Below, in pieces: positions 1 to 64,000 of a stretch of 64,000 bases of DNA. Position 1 is the stretch's first letter. Each line of letters opens with the position of its first letter. The translations under genes and the position numbers were made by a program. This DNA comes from Aldrovandia affinis. Lineage: Eukaryota > Chordata > Actinopteri > Notacanthiformes > Halosauridae. The notes beneath the pieces were generated by a model. That model was not told the DNA's origin and ran no database searches. It worked only from the letters and a program-made list of their open reading frames with translations. The DNA lies in assembly GCA_029706075.1 (NCBI GenBank), contig JAINUG010000007.1:6077501-6141500 (forward strand). The letters are read 5' to 3'.

Positions 1-600
1 ACCCTGCCTTGGAAAACGCGCTTGCAAAGTTTACATTCCAATTTTTTGGGATCGTCAGCGATTAAAATGAAATGCTGCCATACTCCAGATTTTTTCTTTG
101 ACATTATGTTCTTAGGTTATATCGAAATGAGTAATTCAAGTATGCCTATATCACTAATCTTAACTGTAGGCAAATCTTAGGCTACAATTTCCTCCTGTTT
201 CCTGTTTCATTGCTCTGTGCTACCTGACTACCTGAGAGCGAGTTCTGAAGTGCTTTATTCTATCGTTTTATTGTTCTATCGTTTTTATTCTATCGGTTCA
301 TTATTTTTTTTATTGTCTTGTTTTAAAGGTTTTTGCAGTTTTAATTGCCGTTTTCAATGCACATGTATGTTTTTTTTTCTTTTTAATCGTGGGATCCTCG
401 CATTTCGACAGAGCACAACGCTGAGAGCACCACACCGCGCCGTGGATTGTAAATGTTGGATTGGATTGTAAATGTTGTAAATTCCCAGTGTTTAGTTTAT
501 TCTGAGTTTTTGGATTTACCGTTTTACTTGTTTTGTTTGTTCCAGATCGTTGGTTATTTTGGTTTGTTTTGTTCAAGTCTTTTTGCTTTCGTTTTCCTAC
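1..600. other. No recognised gene
   Basis: AT-rich DNA with short T-runs. Short open frames on both strands have no recognisable domain. It may be intron or the interior of an older transposon whose C-terminal relic follows at 601-846. Confidence 0.4.
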
Positions 601-846
601 AGACGTTTAAAGATAAAGAAATATCTTAAACCCAGAAAACTGGCTACTTTTGATCATGTGCCTGTGCCCACTGCCAAACAGACTCTGGATTTTGGCAAAC
701 TGGCTTCTGTTGGTCGCAAGACATGCGTACTCTGCAAGATGTCGGAGAAACAACAGTGCACTCCATGGGAATGCAAGGTTCGTGATGTTCCCTTGTGTCT
801 ACAGTTGACCAGAAACTGTTTTGAGAAGTGGCACCGAAGACTGTGA
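601..846 (+). pseudogene. piggyBac transposase C-terminal cysteine-rich domain (relic)
   Basis: The reading contains KTCVLCKMSEKQQCTPWECK and VPLCLQLTRNCFEKWHRRL, then a stop. The spacing of CxxC, CxxxxC and a final C-F-x-x-W-H fits the cysteine-rich C-terminal finger of piggyBac/PGBD-type transposases. No DDE core is found upstream, so this is a fragment. The other piggyBac copy in the window (45850-47745) lacks this part, so the two cannot be compared directly. Confidence 0.6.
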
Positions 847-1384
847 AAAAACAAATTGTCTCACTTTTTTTTCTTTCGGTCTTCTGCATGGCTCACTGAC
901 TATTGCTTACTCTGATGGCTTTTGTCTTTGTCTGATGGCCTTTGAGAGAAAGATGGCCCATCTGACAGATCGTGTGGACAACCCTCAGGGGTGGATCATG
1001 AATATTCAGGATATTAGCATATAGCCCTCGCATAGCCTGAAATAAATTTAACCAGTTCTGATAAAAACTGGTTTTTAGCTATTTAGATCTTAGATGTGCT
1101 AAACTATTTTGACATCCTTACATAACCAAGACCTTGATGAACAAACTCATATTGGCAAAACAATTTGTCACTATAGTTTAGTGTGTGCTTTCACAACTTT
1201 TGTGACGGCAGAAAAAATTACTCTTTATAACTTCTGTTTTTGTAGATCTATTTACAAGCTGCATATGACACTGACCAAACTATTGATGACATATAAATGT
1301 AGCTATGATTGCCCTTCAAATAAAAATATCAAACACGTTGGAGTAAGTGTGTGTTAAGTTGATGAAATTTAGATAAATATCAGA
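847..1384. other. Unassigned stretch with a small hairpin
   Basis: No gene is supported. A perfect 8-base inverted repeat (AACCAGTT / AACTGGTT, short loop) lies near 1050-1077. The rest is AT-rich and may be the 3' part of the piggyBac relic. Confidence 0.35.
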
Positions 1385-1577
1385 CGACACCAAAATCACA
1401 AAGCTTCTCTGAGCTAAGCACAGACCTCAGGGGGTTAATACGCTTGGAGTGTAGTTGGCTAGCTGTTAGATCCCAGCTTTGTTAGCTCCCGGCTGGTTGT
1501 AGCTCCTCTACGCTAGCTTACCTGTTCTGGACATTTATTCTGTATTGTTGATATAACAGGCTAAACGATCGGTCACA

Positions 1578-2759
1578 ATGCCCTCCCCCCTCACCTGCGA
1601 TGGTTGTATTAATCGTAGCTGGACAATATCCAAGCTTGAGGGAAGGATCTCGGTCCTACATCAAATCAAAGAGGATGAGAAATGGCTGGATACACTAGCT
1701 GCAACAGTTAGCCTACACCAGGCTACATCTTCTGTGGTCGATCTTGAATCCACTGTGGCATGGGATAGGATCGCTACCATTGATAATCGGGACTCTTTGG
1801 TAAAGTTATCTATTGTACCACCCGGATCTCACAAGGATGATCCCTGGCATTGTTTTGGGGCTACCGCTCGAGCCCTCTGATTGCTGATGCTAACCCTTGG
1901 ATGCAACCACCCAGATCCAAGCTAGCTCGGAGCGAAAGAAGCAATGCTGACGGGGCAATAGAGCTGTCGAACCGCTATGCAGTGCTGACTGATGCTGCTC
2001 CAGCTCACCCATCAGAGGTCAATGAACCCCGTTCAGAAGGCAAGTCCTCTCACCGCAGGCTGCTGTGAACAACCACAGGAGGAGTAATGGAGATCTCTTC
2101 ACTTCGGAGCCACCAGATTCCCTCTGTTAGGAGGGAGACCATCGCTGCTGACTCCTCTGCCACTGTCTCCACTGGCGTGGGGGCTGCTGATGTCGTCACT
2201 ACCCCTGCTCCCAGGGGGGATGTTGACGGCACAGGCACTACTGCTGGTCCACACATCGGGGAGGGCGCAGCTGTGGTTGGAGGGGCAGACTGTGGAGGTT
2301 GGTGCAGCCCACTCTACTGTTGTTGCTGCTGCTCCTGTATGTGATACCCTTATTATTGGTGACTCTATTGTGCGCCATGTGTCTGTGAAAAATAGTGAGA
2401 CCAAGTGCCACCCGGGTACTAACGTGACGGACATAGATTATATGCTACCACGCTTGCTGCCAGAACTCCCTCACGTTGAGTCTCTTGTGGTACATGTTGG
2501 AGCAAACGACGTTAAAGCTGGAAAATCTGAACTGCTAAAGAGTGATTACAGCTATTTCTTTGACACTCTCGTAGAGCTTTTGCCAGTAGAGTCTGGCAAG
2601 AGCTTCATTATCTCAGGTCCGCTGCCCTGCATTAATCGAGGGGATATGAAATATAGCCAACTACACCTCTGGCTGAAGGGTTATTATTTAAATTGGAACA
2701 TGTTGTATGCACTGGAATCTCTCACGTGGGAGCCAACCACCTTTGGGCCCTCAAACTGA
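1578..2759 (+). pseudogene. LINE ORF1: zinc-finger-like N-terminus plus SGNH esterase
   Basis: The first part (1578-1880) starts MPSPLTCDGCINRSWTISKL, a CxxC-bearing coiled-coil segment. After frame changes, 2190-2759 shows DTLIIGDSIVRHV (Gly-Asp-Ser block) and SLVVHVGANDVKAGKSELLK (Gly-x-Asn-Asp block), which are blocks I and III of SGNH hydrolases. Esterase-bearing ORF1 proteins are known in CR1-group LINEs. Its role in retrotransposition is not settled. Confidence 0.7.
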
Positions 2760-4416
2760 TGTGATTTAAGTCCAAGCCTCCCAGTCGACCAGACTTTAGA
2801 ACCCATCCAATCCTCCCCCCAGCCCAGGCTTGGGCCGTTGTTTGATTATGAATTGTCTCCTTCTACTTCATGTCATACCCCATATAATATTGCTGTCATC
2901 AGCCCATGTTCAGTACGCCTACCTCGTCATAAATCTAGGCCAAACGGGATCATAGCAAATCATCTTGTAGGTATCACTCCAAAACCTCCTATCCCTTCTA
3001 TTCATCTGCCACCTGAGCTAGAATCTACCCAGTTAGCCTAAATAATCCATATACCTTTAAAGAAAGGAAGGGTCTGGGTTTGATCAATTTGAATATTAGA
3101 AGTCTACTTCAAACTCAAAAATTAGATCATTTGAAAATTCTGGTCTCTCAGGCAGATCCAGACGTCTTAGTGTTAACTGAGTCTTGGCTGACGAAAGCTG
3201 ATAGTGACTCCATAGCTTTGGACCATTACAAGGTCTATAGAACGGATAAAATTGGAAGGGTAAAAATGTTTTGAATTTCTCGTGCTGAGGATTGAGTTGG
3301 GGCCTAATAATTAATTTAATGTGATTGGGATCTATAGACCCCCATCTGCTGATACTAGTGCAATTGACAAGATAGCAGATTTACTCTCTCTGTACTCTGA
3401 TATTGAATTGATTGTGATGGGTGATTTTAATCTTGATTGGTTGGGTAATGTTTCAAATTATCTCAAGGAGGTTAGTGGAAACCTCAACTTATCTCAGCTG
3501 ATTACAGAACCCACTAGGCTTAACCTGAAAAATAGTTCAAGGTCCACCTTAATTTATCAATTTTTTTCCAATAAGAGTGACAAAATTCTTGCCTGTGGTG
3601 TTTTTGATTTAGGAATCAGTGATAATTTCCCTGCAGCATGCATCAGAAACACTTGTCTAAAGAAAACACAGTCTCAAATTATCAAAATACATTTGAAAAA
3701 TGTTAATGACCAAGCTTTTTTAATTGACCTCCATCACAGTGACATCCATTATACATCTGAGATCCCTGATGTTGAAATGGCATTGGATTTTTTTAAATTA
3801 AAACTTTTATTTTCATTATTGATAAACATGCACCATGGAAGAAGCTTAGAATAAAAAATAGATTATCACCTTGGTTTACACCAGAATTAGCAATCCTATT
3901 TAAAGAAAGGAACAGAGCCTGGTCACTTGCCAGACACTCTGGGGATCCATCCCATTGGACCTCATTTAGACAAATCAGAAATAAATGTACATCTGCGGTA
4001 AAGAATGCCAAAACGGATTATTATTTAGACCTGGTCACCAGCTCTTACTCAGATCCGTCAAAGTTCTGGAGAGCAGTAAATTCAAATAAAAGCAAGGCTA
4101 CTATTTCCTTACCCACACGTTAAAGTTAATGATGGCTTAATAACTGATCAGAATGAGATACACCAAGCCTTTAATAAGCACTTTGCTAGTGCTGGTCATT
4201 TATTCAAAAACAATTATGCGGGCCCCCCTCCTGGTGGACATGACCATGTGCAGCCTGTGAGGCATGATTCCCAATTTCATTTCCAGCCCTTTTCTACTAG
4301 TGTTGTGCTCGAAGCACTACAGTCCATTGATACCAGGAAATCAACTGGAGAGGATAAACTAGATCCCTTTTTCCTCAGACTAGCTGCTCCATTAATTACA
4401 AAGCAAATAACAGATA

Positions 4417-5643
4417 CACTGCCTGGCCAAAAAAAAGTCACCACCTGGATTTAACTAAGCAAATAGGTAAGAGCCTTCCATTGGATAATTACTGCAGTGA
4501 TGAATATGTTTTAGCTGGCAACAAGTTATTTAACCCTAACTGATGCAGTGAGTAGCTTCTCATTTCTTAAACAACCATGTCGGAAGACATATCCTGTGGT
4601 CGTGGAAAAGATGTTAATCTGTTTCAGAAGGGCCAAATTATTGGCCTGAATCAAGCAAAGAAAACAACTAAGGAGATTGCTGAAACTACTAAAATTGGGT
4701 TAAGAACTGTCCAACGCATTATTAAAACCTGGAAGGATAGTGGTGAACCATCATCTTCGAGGAAGAAATGTGGTTGAAAAAAAATCTTGAATGATCGTGA
4801 TCGGCGATCACTTAAACGTTTGTTGAAATCATATCGTAAAAAATCAACAGTAGAACTCACGGCTATGTTTAATAGTGAAAGGAAGAGCATGCAAAGGGAA
4901 CTCAAGGGCTTGGGACTAAACAGCTGTGTAGCCTTAAGAAAACCACTTATCAGTGAGGCTAAACGGAAAAAAAGGCTTCAATTTGCTAGGGAGCATGAAG
5001 ATTGGACTCTGGAGCAATGGAAGAAGGTCTGATGAGTCCAGATTTACCCTGTTCCAGAGTGATGGGTGCATCAGGGTAAGAAGAGAGGTGGATAAAGTGA
5101 TGCACCCATCATGCCTAGTGCCTAACGTACAAACCTGTGGGGGCAGTGTTATGATCTGGGGTTGCTGCAGTTGGTCAGGTCTAGGTTCAGCAACGTTATG
5201 TGCCCAAAGAATGAGGCCAGCTGACTACCTGAATATACAGAATGACCAGGTTTTTCCATCAATGGATTTTTTCCTCCCTGATGGCACGGGCATATTCCAA
5301 GATGACAATGCCACGATTCATCGGGCTCAAATTGTGAAAGAGTGGTTTCACAATTTGGTTCAGAGTGGATGAGACATCATTTTCACACATGGATTGGCCA
5401 CCACAGACCTTAACCCCATTGAGAATCTTTGGGATGTGCTGGAAAAGACTTTGCGCAGTGGTCCGACTCTCCCATCATCAATACAAGATCTTCGCGAAAA
5501 ATTCAACTCTGGACGGAAATAAATGTTGTGACATTGCAGAAGCTTATCGAAACGATGCCACGGCAAATGCGTGCCGTAATCAAAGCTAAAGGCGGCCCAA
5601 CGAAATAGAGTAGTGTGACTTTTTTTTTTTGGGACGGGCAGTG
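4417..5643 (+). mobile_element. Tc1-like transposon inserted in the LINE at a TA
   Basis: The ends CACTGCCTGGCCAAAAAAAA and TTTGGGACGGGCAGTG are inverted repeats flanked by TA. Joining the flanks across one TA restores the LINE reading ITDIFNLSLLTGIVP, which proves the insertion. The transposase runs from 4577 (MSEDISCGRGKDVNLFQKGQ) and keeps the helix-turn-helix, [22 protein letters not shown] and DLNPIENLWD, so all three DDE positions can be read. About four or five stops or frame changes break it. Confidence 0.9.
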
Positions 5644-5751
5644 TATTTAATCTTTCTTTGTTAACAGGTATAGTCCCTAATGCCCTAATGCTTGTTGTTG
5701 TTTCTTTAAAAAAAAAAAGTTTTAGTTTTACTTAACTGCCTAATATATTCA

Positions 5752-6924
5752 CAGTGGGGAAAAAAGTATTTCACCCCCTGCTGATTTTGTGAGTTTGCCC
5801 CCTTACTTAACTGCATCTTAAATATAATTTAAAAAAAGAAAATCACATTATATGAATTTTAAACATTTATTTGTGTTTTATTGGGAAAATAAGTATTTCA
5901 CCCCCTAGCAAAACAGCAAGAATTCTGGCTCCCACAGACCGGTTATGTGACCAGGAGGCACACAGATTAGTCCTCTTACTTAATTAGTACTCCTAATTAA
6001 GTACTCGTTACCTGTATAAAAGACAACTGTCCACAGAATCAATCAATGAATCAGATTCCAACCTCTCCACAATGGGCAAGACCAAAGAATTGTCTAAGGA
6101 CATCAGGGACAAAATTGTAGACCTGCACAAGACTGGAATGGGCTACAAGACCATTGGCAAGCAGCTTGGTGAGAAGGAGTCAACTGTTGGTGCGATAATT
6201 AGAAAATGGAAGAAACACCAATTGACCATCAATCTCCCTCGGTCTGGGGCTCCACGCAAGATCTCACCTCGTGGAGTGAACCTGATCATGAGAAAGGTGA
6301 GGGAACAACCCAGAACTACACGGCTGGAGCTTGTTGATGATCTCAAGGCAGCTGGGACCACAGTCACCAAGATGACCATTGGTAACACACTACGCCGTAA
6401 TGGATTGAAATCCTGTAGTGCCCGCAAGGTCCCCCTGCTCAAGAAGGCACATGTACAGGCCCGTCTGAAGTTTGCCAATGAGCACCTGGATGATTCAGAG
6501 GAGGCTTGGGAGAAAGTGCTGTGGTCAGATGAGACTAAAATCGAGCTCTTTGGCATCAACTCGACTCGCCGTGTTTGGAGGAAGAAAAAAGCTGCCTTGG
6601 ACCCCAAGAACACCATCCCCACCGTCAATCTGCGCAAACTTGGTGACCAACTACAAGAAACGTCTGACCGCTGTGCTTGCCAACAAGGGTTTCTCCACCA
6701 AGTACTGAGTCATGTTTTGCTAGGGGGTGAAATACTTATTTTCCTCAATAAAACACAAATAAATGTTTAAAATTCATATAATGTAATTTTCTGGGATTTT
6801 TTAAAAATATTCTGTCTCTCACTGTTAAGATGAACCTACCATGAAAATTATAGACCGTTCCTTTCTTTGTAAGGGGGCAAACTCACAAAATCAGCAGGGG
6901 GTGAAATACTTATTTTCCCCACTG
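5752..6924 (+). mobile_element. Tc1-like element, internally deleted (copy A)
   Basis: Termini CAGTGGGGAAAAAAGTATTT and AAATACTTATTTTCCCCACTG are long inverted repeats. The reading from 6072 starts [20 protein letters not shown] and runs through paired helix-turn-helix domains and [13 protein letters not shown] (first catalytic Asp) to NTIPTVN. There it jumps straight into the last codons ([14 protein letters not shown] in a shifted frame). About 400 bp with the second Asp and the Glu are therefore missing. The same family occurs at 49429-50862 with almost identical DNA. Confidence 0.92.
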
Positions 6925-6944
6925 TATAGGCCTAGCTATGTTAA

Positions 6945-7149
6945 GAGTGAAGGACTGTCACTGCCATACTCGCAGCATCCAGAATGGATTATTCTACTGA
7001 CAAGCACGCAGAACTGTGGCGCGAATCTAGCGAATCATGCTGCGTGGAGAATTTCTTTTACATTTTATTTTTTCGCACGACTGCTCGACCAAAACAAATC
7101 TTGGTCGAAGAAACAATCGACCAGTCGACTAAATAGGGTCAGCCCTAAG
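6945..7149. mobile_element. Possible hAT-type terminus
   Basis: The stretch ends with a distinctive terminus, TCGACTAAATAGGGTCAGCC, preceded by self-similar TCGACC/GGTCGA steps, as in abundant hAT-type MITEs of fish. No matching left end is seen in the window, so extent and class are uncertain. Confidence 0.35.
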
Positions 7150-7338
7150 AATCTCTGCCAAATGTTTTCCATTTGTTGAAATTTGCTGACTCAGGTCTTC
7201 TGTTTTCAAGTCTTTATTTTACATTTTATGTGAGTTTCAGTGCGGTTGTTACCTCTACAACTCTTTCCTGCGGATTATCCAGATCAAGTTGCATTGTCTA
7301 GACTTTAACATCTTTATACTTAATCTAATTTTATATAC

Positions 7339-63541
<56,203 letters not shown>

Positions 63542-63811
63542 CTGAGGCAGAAAACACACACGCAGCCACGGTGCCAACATGGTAATTTTATATAAAACAC
63601 ATTCATTGTAGGACCATGGCTACTGCTCTCTGCTTGCACTGTACCAAATTTGCACACGCATTGCATCGATGCTACTAAAAGGTAACCTCGCCCTACACTT
63701 AAAATGTAATGGTGTTCCTTTCCTTTACTTCAGCAGACATCCATATTCTTAACTTGTTATAACTAAGAGCACAAGCTCTGAAATATTTTGTGTTTTTTCA
63801 CCTACTTCAGG
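63542..63811. other. Intron upstream of visible exon 1
   Basis: AT-rich intron with the polypyrimidine tract of exon 1 at its low-coordinate end. No gene seen. Confidence 0.4.
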
Positions 63812-64000
63812 CAATGTAGTGTAATGGTTATGGAGCTGGGCTTGTAATTCAGGAGTTGCAGGTTCAATTCCCAGGTGGGGTCACTGCTGTTGTACCCTTG
63901 AGCAAGGTACTTAACCTGAATTGCTTCAGTAAAATATCCAGCTGTATAAATGGGATTGTATGTAAAGAAATGTAAACTGTGCAAGTCGCTCTGGATAAGA
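63812..64000 (+). mobile_element. tRNA-headed SINE with L2-type tail (cut by window end)
   Basis: The head has an A-box-like TAGTGTAATGGTTATGGA and a B-box GGTTCAATTCCC at tRNA-like spacing, from RNA polymerase III promoters. A body follows (CCCTTGAGCAAGGTACTTAA, a core conserved among fish SINEs). The end GCAAGTCGCTCTGGATAAGA is the same as the 3' end of the L2 at 53514-55812. SINEs borrow LINE tails for reverse transcription, so L2 is the likely partner. Confidence 0.85.

Larger units (their letters stand above)
1385..5690 (+). mobile_element. CR1-group LINE with esterase ORF1, split by a Tc1
   Basis: An apparent 5' UTR (about 1385-1577) leads to ORF1, then an apurinic-type endonuclease and the start of a reverse transcriptase. 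The endonuclease shows NLNIRSL, LTESWL, GIYRPPSADTS and GDFNLDWLG; the final SDH motif reads SDNFP, and several frame changes break ORF2. The RT part has STGEDKLDPFFLRLAAPLI. It is cut by a Tc1 at 4417-5643 and resumes as FNLSLLTGIVP before ending near 5690, so most of the RT is missing. It is on the opposite strand to the host gene and beyond its last visible exon. Confidence 0.75.

Noticed and set aside
6143-6637. Minus-strand 164-codon frame (and its counterpart at 49876-50424)
   Set aside because: It is the antisense of the Tc1 transposase; both copies show it for the same reason.
63812-63900. A functional tRNA gene
   Set aside because: The A and B boxes are tRNA-like, but there is no acceptor-stem pairing and the sequence continues into a SINE body and L2 tail.

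Overview
This window is vertebrate genomic DNA, almost certainly from a ray-finned (teleost) fish. The organism call rests on two things. The first is a multi-exon host gene with consensus splice sites. The second is the repeat load: many Tc1-like families, hAT and piggyBac copies, several L2 and CR1 LINEs with teleost-type 3' tails, and a tRNA-headed SINE ending in the same L2-type tail. The species cannot be named from the sequence alone.

One host gene runs on the minus strand through nearly the whole window (63541 down to 7339). Sixteen consecutive coding exons can be joined with every splice phase matching, giving about 2355 residues of almost pure coiled coil. Several exons align by memory with the N-terminal part of vertebrate giantin (GOLGB1), and the last visible exon is a single 4945-nt block, as in giantin. 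The start of the protein lies above 64000. The C-terminus, which in giantin holds the membrane anchor, lies below 1. The giant exon contains an exact-length tandem duplication of 343 codons.

Everything else is mobile DNA lying in introns or beyond the last visible exon. From 1 to 7150 there is a piggyBac C-terminal relic and a CR1-group LINE (with an SGNH-esterase ORF1) split by a Tc1, followed by a second Tc1 family. From 12300 to 20200 there is a solo LTR with a collapsed duplicate of its locus, an old hAT-like element carrying an L2, and an unclassified repeat. From 20460 to 30130 two Tc1 elements are each split by a LINE. The intron between exons 3 and 4 (38825-57902, 19 kb) is the most layered part. 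A deleted Tc1 contains an 11.6-kb hAT with a perfect 8-bp target duplication. That hAT contains an L2 with a piggyBac MITE in it, a piggyBac with a spliceosomal intron that holds a foldback element, and two further Tc1 copies. Beside it lies a CR1 interrupted by two other LINEs. From 58100 to the end there is a Tc1-type MITE, a deleted CR1, a Tc1 and a SINE.

No bacterial, plasmid, CRISPR or viral-defence system is present. The most unusual items are the internal duplication in the giantin-like exon, the datable nest, a piggyBac MITE lying 2 kb from a sequence-matched transposase-bearing relative, and two chimeric open reading frames: a LINE endonuclease joined to Tc1 transposase, and piggyBac joined to Tc1.
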